A DNA stretch of 64,000 bases, taken from the NCBI GenBank assembly GCA_963854835.1, contig OY978530.1, positions 32,794,695 to 32,858,694 on the forward strand, written 5' to 3'. A model generated the notes under the pieces. It did no database searches. It was given only the letters and a program-made list of their open reading frames with translations, and was not told where the DNA came from. The translations under genes were made by a program, and so were the position numbers. Position 1 is the first letter of the stretch; each line of letters begins with the position of its first letter. This document shows, one piece after another, positions 37,254-47,312 of this stretch. Source of the DNA: Megamerina dolium. Lineage: Eukaryota; Arthropoda; Insecta; Diptera; Megamerinidae.

Positions 37254-38820
37254 TTAGTTAATGAAAAAGTCAGTCATTTTCTTTTGATGAACGTTTTGAA
37301 ACTTTTTTTTAAATATCTTCTCTTCTAATGATTCGATATCATCAATATCAAGATTATTAAATTCCATGTATTTTTTCACTGTTGAAAGTGCGATTAGAGC
37401 CTCCGCGGAAGTAGGAACTGTAAGGGGAGCAATGCTTTCATTTTCGGAAATTTCTGTAGATGGCGATTCGTCAGCTTGTTCTTCTAATATGCATGCCACA
37501 ATTTCATCATCTGTTAGAGTTCCAAAGCATTCAACATCTTTGTCGCAATTTACATAATCATCAAATTCTGTAGTGCCTATTGGAATATCTACTAATTCTT
37601 CAACGTGATCAAGCAAATCATTTTCAATAGCAAATCCAGCCTGCAGGAACAATAAACATAATAAAATAACAACATGCATTAAGAGAATTTTTAACAGATG
37701 TAGCGAAAACATACCTTCCTAAAGCAATTTTCAATAGATTCTTTTCCGACAAGCCACCACGCCAGCCTTGTAAAAGTTAGCGCATCCAAAATTGAAATGG
37801 ATTTTAAAAACTCTTTGGTTGATAAACCTTTTTCAATAGCAAGCAACTGTTTTCTGACCATTATTTGCCTATAATAGACCTTAAAGGAATGTATTATTCC
37901 CTGATCGAGAGGCTGTAATATTGAAGTGGTATTCGGTGGAATAAACTCAATATTAACATTTTTGAGGTTAAAATCGGCCACCTTATGGCACGGAGCATTA
38001 TCAATAAAGAGCAAAACTTTTCTATTTTGCTTTGTCATGTCGAGATCAAACTCTTTCAAATAGTTGACCATAGTGAACAAACCATCCAAGCTTTATTCTG
38101 GAAATAGTAAGGTAGCGGAACGGATTTTCCTCTGAAGCATCTGGGATTCTTGGATTTCCCAATAGCATATACTTTTTTGTCGGTTCCATTTGCATTGCAC
38201 AAAAACAGAAGAGTAAGCCGCGCTTTTTGACCTTTTCCTCTAGTCACTGTAGTGCCCTTCCTTGCCAAAGTCCCGTTTGGCAATGCCTTGTAAAGTAAGC
38301 CACTTTCATCGTCATTAAAAATATTGCGAATTTCATAACTTTTCAATAAATTCTGCAACACTTGATGCCTATACATATCTGCATCCGCGGTGTCAGCATC
38401 AGCTGCCTCTCCTGTTATTTTGGTGAATTTGATGCTTTCCCGGCGCTTCCAACGCCATAACCAGCCATTTGTAGGATTAAAATCGCAGTGCAATTTGCTT
38501 GCGAACTCTCGGGATTTTAGTAGAATTTGAGCGTCTGATAATACTGCATTTACTGCCCTCATTTGATCAAACCATTTGGAAAGAGTCTTTTCAACTTCCT
38601 CATTTGCGCTTCCACGTAGGCGCTTTCGTTTTAAACATGTTGTTTTAGCGGCTTCCTCCACTTTATCACGGTTCCTCAAAATTCTGTTTATTGTAGAAAT
38701 ATCGCACTTAAAATACTTTGCAATTTCACTTTTTGTCTTTTCATTGCGCTCTACGAAGTTAAGAATTTGTATTTTCTTTTTTATGGATAGACTTGTGATT
38801 TTTCGACCTTCGCGAGGCAT
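37254..38820 (-). pseudogene. pogo/Tigger-like transposase, one intron, one frameshift
   Basis: The likely start is ATG 38820-38818 (MPREGRK), preferred over the upstream ATG because homologous domains begin there. The order is a psq-type HTH (KSEIAKYFKCDISTINRIL, about residues 30-50), a CENP-B-type HTH (WLWRWKRR, about 120) and a DDE domain with D in FNDDESGLLYKALP and D in VLLFIDNAPCH. The frame shifts near 38080 between NKAWM and DGLFTMV. An intron, 37714-37641 (GTATGT to CAG, 74 bp, phase 0), joins ENCFRK to AGFAIEND. The last exon is acidic and ends at 37254. The third catalytic residue lies in the region after the frameshift (PLDQG). Confidence 0.88.
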
Positions 38821-38993
38821 TTTTCTGACCGTTTTCTTTTCTTTTGAAATATATTTTGGCAGTGACTTTCGATTATTTAGTGAATGATATAAATAAATAT
38901 CGATTGTGGAGCGTTGCCATAGTATTAAAAAATTCAATTAGAAAGGTACTTATGAGGGGAGAATATATAGGTAAAATAGTAATTTTAGCATGA

Positions 38994-39152
38994 AAATTTG
39001 AGGTACTCAAGCGGGTTAGGTAGTTAAGCGGGGAGGTACTTAATGGGGTAATTTTCCTTAAATTTTCATGAAAAATGCTTAGCGCCCGAAAATGTTGGGT
39101 ACTAAAGCGGGTTGGGTACTTAAAAGGGGAGGTACTTAAGCGGGTTTTACTG
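38994..39152 (-). repeat. right terminal and subterminal repeat array of pogo-like element
   Basis: This region contains several copies of the GGTACTTAAGCGGG motif (about 39001, 39020, 39035, 39099 and 39131) leading to the terminal repeat. It mirrors the left array. Confidence 0.85.
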
Positions 39153-39311
39153 TACTTTGAAGTTTTATATTTGCATTTTATCTTGTTATTACCACTGTAA
39201 TTGAAGTCTCACAATTATTCTGTTATTTCGCATATGTATATTTTATGTGAATATCAATATGTACTTATACATTACACACATCGATATATATATGTATGTA
39301 CATATGTATGT

Positions 39312-39599
39312 ACATACATATATATATATCGATGTGTGTAATGTATAAGTACATATTGATATTCACATAAAATATACATATGCGAAATAACAGAATAATT
39401 GTGAGACTTCAATTACAGTGGTAATAACAAGATAAAATGCAAATATAAAACTTCAAAGTATAATGCAATATGCAACATGCCGGCGCCCTTGATGTATCAA
39501 CCGGAGCATCAACTTACTTCATTCTGACTTCGGAATTACCGCAACTTTGTGTATTGCACGGCGAATACAACCGTTCTTCGTATGTATGTCAACTACGAT

Positions 39600-39600
<1 letters not shown>
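39312..39600 (-). repeat. right arm of BEL1-tail palindrome
   Basis: This is the inverse of 36433-36572 joined to 39153-39303, covering the last codons of integrase, the end of the element and half of its LTR. The two arms differ at about one or two bases over about 290 bp. The arm ends at a (TA)n run. Confidence 0.92.
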
Positions 39601-39683
<83 letters not shown>

Positions 39684-39715
39684 TGTATATATATACATAT
39701 ATATGTACATATATA
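39601..39715. repeat. (TA)n microsatellite with TACA tail
   Basis: About 80 bp of pure TA (39602-39680) followed by mixed TA/TACA to about 39715. It adjoins the palindrome's right arm. Confidence 0.95.
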
Positions 39716-39723
39716 TAGACTCT

Positions 39724-40482
39724 TTGAAAATTGTAATGCAAGCAAGGCATTTGCACATTCAAGACAATGTAACAAATATGAAATTTAACTAATAAATGCA
39801 TTTAATTAGTAAAACTTTATTAATTCCGTGGTTTTTATTTCATTTAAATATATGCAAGTAGTTGTAAAATGTATTATACTGCAACTAGCCACCGACGTAG
39901 CGTACGTACGTAGCGCCCGTACGTCAGAACATACAAAATTGCATTGATTTTCTCCGCTACGAGCAACGTCTACGTCACCGTCATACGGTGGTGAGTTTTC
40001 GCATACACGACATTCCCATAAGATAGGTCGTGTCAGCTGACACGTTCTACGTTTTTACGTCGGTGGCTAGTTGCAGCATTAGACTACCGTGTGCGAAAGA
40101 ACTTTTTTTTACTTTTCAAATCGCCCTGAACATGTTCTGATATAGTGTTGCATCAGGGCGGAAGAGAGAGAAGAGAAATTTACTTAGATAAATCATCTTA
40201 CCGAAAATGGCTTATCAAAAATCATTCCAGTGAAGATGGCAAGTATGCGATTTTATTTCGCGCACTTAATTTTTTTAGAAGCCTCATTTTAAATAAATCA
40301 TTATTAGACTACGAACAGTAAAATAACACATTTTACAACTGCTTGAATATATTTAAATGAAGTAAAAAAGGCGGAATTAGATTTGTTTATTAAGTTTTAC
40401 TAATTAGATGCATATAGTTAAATTCTACATTTGATACATTGTCTTGAATGTGCAAATTCCTTGTTTACATCACAATGTTCAA
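39724..40482. repeat. inverted-repeat element with about 150-bp arms
   Basis: 39724-39872 pairs with 40328-40482 in inverted orientation at roughly 80-85 percent identity (shared blocks include ATTTGCACATTCAAGAC and ATATATTTAAATGAA). It lies immediately right of the (TA)n run. A MITE sits in its interior beside the left arm. There is no coding content, so this is a foldback-like or non-autonomous element. The outer target duplication is not clear. Confidence 0.75.
39879..40076. mobile_element. MITE, 198 bp, with perfect 21-bp terminal repeats
   Basis: It starts CTGCAACTAGCCACCGACG and ends with the exact inverse. The interior is GC-rich for the region (CGTACGTACG), which marks it as foreign. 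No clear target duplication is visible, so the superfamily is unassigned. The clean terminal repeats suggest a non-autonomous DNA transposon. Confidence 0.78.
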
Positions 40483-42637
40483 TGAGCATGCATTAGTTTA
40501 ATTGTAAAGCCGAAAAGTTTTTATATTATTTAAATGAAAAAACATGCTTTATTTTGTACGGCTGTGTTCGAAGTACATACTCTTTTTAGAAAATTTTGTC
40601 TCACACGTGAATTGTCGCATTCTTTGCCGCTGTGAATCATGCTTTATCTGGTGCCGTTAGTTAAACATTTGACATTTAGATGATGTGTACATTGATTTTT
40701 CGCTATTAAGATACAACTGAAATGTTGAGCATTATTGTTTGGGTTTTTGTGAATATATGTAAGAAAGCAAATAGAAGCACGAATTCCATTAAACAATTTT
40801 CTTAAAAGCAATACATTTAATATAAATAAATAAAAGATGATATCGTATGTAGAAATCAATGCAGCGTAGTGTTGAATACAAATCGTTATTTTATAACAAA
40901 GACACCGTTGCGTTTATTTATTTTTAAGCAACCGAAAATTCCGTTTTTAAAATCCAATTAATGAAAATATTATGTTAATAGTAGTGAACAGAAGCTTTCC
41001 AGCAGATTAAAAGAAAATTTGTTTATGTGAATCAGTAACAGAAACCAAATAAAATAAGAAACAGAGTTATGTGGTATTCGTACATTCTTAACTGTACGAA
41101 GTGGTAAAACAACTCAAGTAAGTGGCGTTGGGCATTTATTATTTGTGTTTGTTAAATTTATATGATATTCATTTATTTAATTCATTAATTATACTTCAAC
41201 TCAGTTGAAAATTAACAAATCAGCAACAAGAAGGCATGGCATGCAAAGAAACCTAAAAAATAATTGAAAGAAATATGGATGAATTATCATGAAAAAGAAA
41301 CAAAGGGAATAATCTTAATACCTCCATATATTTGGATGGCACAATTTCAATGTATGATTATCATTGTAATATAATTACTCAATTGACATGATATAAGCAA
41401 ATGTACAAATTATTGGAATATAACTGTAATGTAGTTATGTTGAAGACGATATGACATATTAATAAAAAAAATCGTACCATATTGCATCACCAACTACAAA
41501 CTGCAGTACACTATTGTGTTACATGCTTTTGTATTACGGTGGTTTTCTTTTGCTTCGATTGGATTTGACTGTTAGTGCGATGCAGACGGTCACGGTCACG
41601 AGTTGTTAGGCTGCTGTTATTTTGACGGGCTCGGAAACAATCATGTCACGTGTTGTTTTTGTTTTCAATGTAAAATGAAAAATTGAGAATAAGAGTTTAA
41701 GAACTGACCGAAAAGATCACAGGAGATTTGGCTACCGACACCAAATCACGAGATCACGGTAAGGGTTGTGTTGAGCATTTTTTGCAATTTATGCCTTTTA
41801 GGAGCATAATTTGATACCTTTAGAGGAAAAAAGTATCGAATATGCGTGATAGCAACATTTACTGCAGGTTATTTATTTTTTTTTTTATTCATCGCATATA
41901 TATCTTCTAAATTAAATGTTATTTTTTAAAAAGACGGTTTAGTCTATAAGTTTTAAAATTTAAATCGAAAACAACTTACACTTTGTCAAGTCATTTTAGG
42001 GTGTGTGTGAGTTCGCTTAAATTGGTGCCTAAATTGTGACTTCCTAAAATATTGAAATATGGCCTTGAATAGTGAATAGTGGATTTAGGAAATTTTCAAT
42101 CAAAAATGAAAAAAAATTAAAATTTTATTACCGCAGAACAGTGAAATTCGATTAGCGTATTTTTTCGTTTTGATTCAGAACAAAATAAATATTTAAAACA
42201 TTAAGAAAATGGAAAAAGAGAAGCCATATTCTTTATTTTTTAACACGAAAATTTTTAAATCGCTGGTATTTTGTTTGTTGCTCGATTTAGGAAATGTCAA
42301 ATTTGGAAACGAATTCGCACACTTTTGTCAATTATATTTCCAATTTTGAAGCACTGGTGTAATATTCCAGCGTCATATCAATTTAGGAGAAGTAGATTTG
42401 ACTCGATGTGATTAGAAGAAGTAAAATCGTATTGAAAATAGAATTATATTTTTTAGTATTTTAAACAAACCAAACCAAATATGTAGTCTTGTTTTTCTAG
42501 TAGACGAAGTTCATTCCAATTGATCCTTTATTTAATCTACCCAAATGGAAAAACTTTACCGCACATGACCTGGTTTTACGCGAGCGTTTTATTTTTTGCA
42601 AGTTAGTAAAACTTTAGCACTTTTTTATTACTAGTCT
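40483..42637. other. AT-rich DNA without recognisable gene
   Basis: No frame over about 70 codons looks coding, and I find no terminal repeats, RNA genes or known element motifs. It may be unique intergenic or intronic sequence; nothing further can be supported. Confidence 0.6.
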
Positions 42638-42651
42638 ATGTTTTTCTAGCC

Positions 42652-43015
42652 GTGGGTACCGTAGCTCAGTGGTTAGTGTGTTCGCCTTCTGATCTGTAGG
42701 TCGTGGTTCAATACCCGGCTGATGCGTAACAAATTTAATATCGAAAAGATTTTTCTTTCGAACGGTACCCACCTGTCGGCAAGCAATTGGCAATTCTTCC
42801 CACAGTAACAACTTGCCATGAAAAAGCTTCTAAAAAGAATTGTGACAAAGCTCAGAAAAAGTGATGTCACAAGTGTTCTGCCGTTCGTAACCGGCTAAAA
42901 TAAGTAGGTCCATTCTAATACTGTCTAAAATTTAAGACGCACAACAGTAATGGAGGAGAAGCTCGGCCAATGAGCCCTTTGGGGCTTTAAGTACCACATA
43001 TTTATTTTTTTTTTC
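42652..43015 (+). mobile_element. tRNA-headed SINE copy 2
   Basis: This is a full-length copy with A box, B box, body and T-rich tail, flanked by a 14-bp duplication ATGTTTTTCTAGCC (42638-42651 and 43016-43029). It is the second copy with intact target duplications, in AT-rich DNA rather than an element. Confidence 0.92.
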
Positions 43016-43029
43016 ATGTTTTTCTAGCC

Positions 43030-44690
43030 AAAAATAACAATTTATTTGTATATTCATTACAAAGTTCAAGAATTTTCACACATCACTATTTTCCAAATCT
43101 AAATTCACAAATGATATCGAAGAATTGTCAAATGAAAAAAAAGTAATGAAAGGTGGAAAAAATCGTCTCTGTGATTGAAGATCGAAAACCATTGAATATA
43201 ACATGCTTTATTGATCAGCATTTGGTCACAAAAAAGAGCGTAATACTGTAAGGCGGCTGTCACCATAACAGACGCCTTACTTTCAACGCAAAACTAAAAA
43301 TTGATAGCGAACGAAGGATAAAATCCTCGCAGATAGTCGCTTCATTAATGCGTATCAATGTTCTATTTTATACAAATTATTTTGCGTATTCATAGTCAAA
43401 ATTAAGTTCCAACTTAAATATAGTATCGGCATTATTGACAAATTTCGCATAAAAAATTTGTGTAAAAGCCGCCACTAAATTTAAGTTGGAACTTCATTTT
43501 GACGATAAATAAACGCCAATAACTCCTACATTCCAAGTATAAGCAAGCATGAAATACAAAAATGCTCACATGCTGAAAAACGAGATTAATATATTAAGAG
43601 ATCTGCAACCAAATGACTGTCTGCCTAACTTCGGCATGAAAGTACAGACGACTCATTCAACGCTTTTTCGCATCCGTGAAAAAAGTGTAGTCGCATAGTT
43701 GTAAGGGGCTAGTTACATAACAGAATGTCTTAAGCTTATAGAAAAGTAAGCCTACTTTCTAATTTTGTAAGCATCCTAAGAGTCGTGCAAACATGCCAGC
43801 TGATTTTGATGGCCAAGAGTGTTAAATTATAATTTATTTTCTGTGCTATCGATAAATATGTCTGTATTGTAAAGGATTTTACTTGCGTATTTTTTTGTAT
43901 TAAAAAGTTTTTAAACAATGGGCAAACAACTTTTTACGTAAAAAGCGTTGCATGTAACTTTAAATGCAGAAAAGCGTACATTGCGTTGCTTGAGCTGATG
44001 CGAAAATGCATCGTATGGACCATTAGCTTTCGAAAAGTGTTCAATAAAAAAATTTTGTTTGTAATAAAACCAAAGAGTATTGAACTAAGGAAGGTTCACG
44101 ACCGAACGCATATGAATTTTAGTTATGACTAAATATTAGACCGTCAATCGTGCAGCGAGTGTTGAACATATTTACTCAAAATCTGACATTTCTTTTGGTG
44201 CTCTCGTTTTTTTGTTGATTAACCTACTCATTGGAAAATATTATATTTCTTTATGCAAAGTTGATATTTATTTATTTATCAAGAAACGGGAGCAAAAGCA
44301 ACAACAAATACGCAAGCGCAGATGCGTGTGCCAATGCGAGTGTAATCGACGCATGTCAACCACCAGTTGAAAACTCTCAATGTGCGCACTTCGTTTAGTC
44401 GAATGTGATTTTTTGAAATTTCTAACACTAAAAATGCAAAGAATCACAAAAATCTCTATCAATCAATTCAATATATAACATATTTTACCATAAAACCATA
44501 AGAAAAGTTACAAATTTCATTGTACTTTTAGTATTATAATATATAATATAGGGGTGCCTTTCGTTTATCCAATTGCTATAAATAATATCAGAAAACTAAC
44601 AAAACTAATGGAGCAAACGTTACTTAATATTTTATTTTCTCTCCATTATATTTAATTAAATCGAAAATGCGATTTAGCATATTTTCGGTA
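43030..44690. other. AT-rich DNA, one small inverted repeat, no gene seen
   Basis: An inverted repeat of about 22 bp arms lies at 43398-43420 and 43478-43500 (AGTTCCAACTTAAAT and its inverse). A shorter one lies near 43250-43280 (AAGGCGGCTGT and ACAGACGCCTT). No coding sequence is recognised. Confidence 0.6.
43397..43501. repeat. small hairpin, possible MITE (about 105 bp)
   Basis: The arms AAATTAAGTTCCAACTTAAAT and its near-inverse enclose about 57 bp. Inner GTATCGGC and AGCCGCC can partly pair too. The superfamily is unknown. Confidence 0.45.
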
Positions 44691-44890
44691 AGTTTTTGGA
44701 AGATTTATTACGAATTTCTTACCAGCTAATTGCCCTCTTTAATTCAAAAAGACTAGTAAATTGACGTCCATTTTTAAACATTTCTAGCCAATATGCCCAA
44801 TGAGATTTAAGTCAGGACTGACTGTTGGCCATATCATTAACGGTATGTTTTCCTCTTCAAACCAGTGAATGGATTGCCGTGAGACGTAAA
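44690..44890 (-). pseudogene. degenerate Tc1-like transposase remnant
   Basis: Read on the minus strand, a short stretch (44875-44770) gives a WF-E-N-I pattern followed by MIWPTVSPDLNLI, resembling the third-catalytic-residue region of a Tc1 transposase (WPxxSPDLNPIE). Stops follow. It is unrelated in sequence to the three Tc1 copies elsewhere in the window. Confidence 0.5.
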
Positions 44891-45089
44891 AAAAAAACTA
44901 AAAACCGCTTTATTTTTTTAAATCTTATTGATTTGATCTCCAATATTAATTGGATCTACATATTGAATATAAGTGAATACCTCTTTCCAAACAATTTTAT
45001 AATTTTTTATAGAGTTCATTTTTATTATATTTAGTTTTAGTAAAAAAAAATTCTTCTGATGGGGCTGCTGTTAATGCAAATCGAAAATA

Positions 45090-46500
45090 TCGAAGTAGTC
45101 GCTCGACTATAATGGGTTCTAATTTGAACACTGGTCTTGATATTATGGTTTCCAACAAATTGCTTCACCTTTCATCGTTTTCGCCATCGGTAGGTGCTGA
45201 AGATAAAAAAAATATATAAATATGTGGCACATATAAACCCCGAAGGGCTCTTTGGCAGAGCTTCTCTTCAATTACTGTCGTGCGTGTTAAATTTTGGACA
45301 GTATTAGAAGGGACCTGCTTATTTTAGCCGGTTCCGAATGGCAGAACCCTTGTGATATCACTTTTTCTGAGCTTTGTCACAGAGTTCTTTTAGAAGCTTT
45401 TTCATGGCAAGTTGTTACTGTTGGAAGAATTGCCAATTGCTTGCCGACAGGTGGGTACCGTTCGAAAGAAAAATCTTCGATATTAAAATTGTTATGCATC
45501 AGCCGTGGATTGAACCACGACTACAGATCAGAAGGTCAACACACTAACCACTGAGCTACGGCACCCACGGTGCTGAAGATATAATAGCTTATATTGCTGA
45601 ACAGTCTGGGTATGAACCCCAACATTTTGCGTGCTATAAATTGTTAAAGAAAAATGATTCAACTGATTCTATTAAAAGAATAAATTTTAAACATGGTATC
45701 TATTCGTCATTATATAATAAATTGCTGAACCCAGAATTATAGCTAGCAAATGTGAAGGTACGTCCTTTCAAGTTTTTCCAAAAACCGACAGTTCATGTGA
45801 TAAATTCTTAACCAATGCTTCTTGCAATGCTAATTTTTCGCTATCGTCGCTAAAAATTTATTTTCAAAATGTGTTTGGAATGAGAACAAAGTTGAATCAT
45901 TCTTTTCTCTTCACTCCGCATAGTGATTTTGATATTATTGTGCTGGTTGAAACGTGGCTGAGTGTTGATTTCCATGACGAAGAGATTTGTGATTCTGATT
46001 TGTACAATGGATTCCGCTAAATGCGTATATGCGTTCATTGCGTCATTGTTGGATCAATTGTGTGTTTCAATAAAAAGTGCATCAGGGCTACTGTTTCTCA
46101 TTGTTTCCTACATTCCCCCGTTAAGTTCAAATGAGTTGTGTAGTATTGTGATCATGTGGATAATATATTGCATCTTTTTGAGGAAACTGTTAGTGATAAT
46201 CATTTATGTGTTCTTGTACTTAATCTGCCTAATATCACTTGGTCTTCTACATGTAAAGATATAATTCTTACAAATAATCATGTACATAAATCATATGAAA
46301 TGTACCTTATTAATAGTTTATTACAGATTATTACAGATTAATTCTTATGTAAATAAGCTAAGTAGAATTCTAGATCTTATTTTCATAAGTAATAATGTTA
46401 ATTTAGTTAACGGAAACGAATTTGCATCATATTTCGTTATTCATAAAAATCGAATTTTATGCTTTTCTAAGTGGTTCTTCAGTGTTCAGTGTTTCTTTCT
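45090..46500 (+). pseudogene. degenerate non-LTR element: ORF1-like end and endonuclease
   Basis: After removing the SINE at 45205-45568, the plus strand shows pieces in several frames: CYKLLKKNDSTD and HGIYSSLYNKLLNPELW-like text near 45640-45745, then an endonuclease start, IYFQNVFGMRTKLN, with DIIVLVETWL near 45930-45960 containing the catalytic Glu. Further pieces are SYIPPLSSNELC, LNLPNITWS and RILDLIFIS (46110-46400). This resembles CR1- or jockey-clade elements. No RT follows, and SINE copy 4 begins right after it. Confidence 0.65.
45205..45568 (-). mobile_element. tRNA-headed SINE copy 3 (inverted)
   Basis: This is a full-length inverted copy with the duplicated target GGTGCTGAAGATA (45192-45204 and 45569-45581). 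It inserted in the ORF1-like part of a degraded non-LTR element. Confidence 0.92.
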
Positions 46501-46502
46501 TC

Positions 46503-46772
46503 TGGGTGCCGTAGTTCAGTGGTTAGTGTGTTGGCCTTCTGATCTCTAGGTCGTGGGTTCAATCCCAGGCTGAACAAATTTAATATCAAAAATATTTTTC
46601 TTTCGAACGGCACTCACCTGTCGGCAAGCACTTGCCAATTCTTCCGACAGTAACAATTTCCCATGGAAAAGCTTCTGAAGTAACTCTGTGACAAATGTCG
46701 GAAAAAGTGCTGTCGCAAGAGTTCTGTCCTTCGGTACCGGCTAAAATAAGTAGGTCCTTTTTAATACAAGGT
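46503..46772 (+). mobile_element. tRNA-headed SINE copy 4, 3'-truncated
   Basis: The head and most of the body match the other copies. The last about 90 bp, including the T-rich tail, are replaced at about 46772 by a mariner remnant. Confidence 0.88.
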
Positions 46773-47312
46773 GTAGTATAAAGAAATCCATTATTTTTCC
46801 AATGGATGGCTTTAGTAATCTGTATCACGCGTTGTATAAGTCCTACAAAAGCAGCGTAACCCGATTTGTGATTGCTTGACTCAGTATTGTTTGAGCACGC
46901 GTCAAAGATGGACACCAGTAAAGAGAAAATACGCCAGATTTTACAGTTTTTCTTCGATAAAGGTGAAAACACAAGCCAGACGGCTGAAAATGTGAACAGT
47001 GTTTACTATAATATATAATGGAAATCGTCGAGTTTGATCGTCATATAAACAACGGTTCTATTGCCCAGGAGCTAAACATTGCACAAAAACAACGTTGGAA
47101 CCATTTAAATAATGCTGGATACAAAAATAGCTTGATGTGCCACACGATTTAACGCAACAAACCTCATGGACGGAATTTCCATCTGTGAATCGCTGCTAAA
47201 TCGCAACAAAACCTATCCATTTCTGAAGCGGAAGGTTACTGGTGATGAAAAGTGGGTCACTCACGACAACATCAAGCAAAAACGGTCGTCAAAATCTCCT
47301 CAGGACAGTCGA
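46773..47312 (+). pseudogene. mariner remnant M3
   Basis: Plus-strand frames give the N-terminal HTH (EKIRQILQFFFDKGENTSQ, about 46917-46972) and, after decay with stops, LLNRNKTYPFLKRKVTGDEKWVTHDN near 47190-47265, containing the first catalytic Asp. It ends where RTE copy G begins (about 47312). It resembles mauritiana-type mariners; the second and third catalytic residues are gone. Confidence 0.78.

Larger units (their letters stand above)
36573..39152 (-). mobile_element. pogo/Tigger-like DNA transposon (2580 bp)
   Basis: The element begins CAGTAAAACCCGCTTAAG and ends with its inverse at 39152, flanked by TA on both sides (36571-36572 and 39153-39154). It inserted in the BEL1 3' LTR. Both ends carry further copies of the terminal motif. 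The minus-strand transposase has one short intron and a frameshift. Assignment to pogo/Tigger rests on the TA target, the CAGT terminus and the HTH plus DDE protein. Confidence 0.92.
22937..39303 (+). mobile_element. BEL/Pao LTR retrotransposon BEL1 with four nested insertions
   Basis: This plus-strand BEL-type element has its 5' LTR (22937-24898) split by Tc1, its gag split by gypsy G2 (25401-30993), its pol split by a SINE (34945-35303) and its 3' LTR split by a pogo-like element (36573-39152). Removing these leaves about 6.5 kb. The 3' LTR stops mid-way at about 39303, where an inverted copy of the BEL1 tail begins. Coding parts carry a stop, a frameshift and an inverted duplication. It sits in an exon of the minus-strand gene at 22448-22936. 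Confidence 0.88.
36554..39303 (+). repeat. BEL1 3' LTR, truncated and interrupted
   Basis: 36554-36572 and 39153-39303 together match the first about 165 bp of the 5' LTR. The last about 145 bp, including the primer-side end, are missing. The sequence turns back on itself at about 39303-39311. Confidence 0.85.

Noticed and set aside
36573..39152. Array of short repeats as a CRISPR
   Set aside because: The repeats are in alternating orientation, unevenly spaced and part of a transposon's ends; the DNA is eukaryotic.
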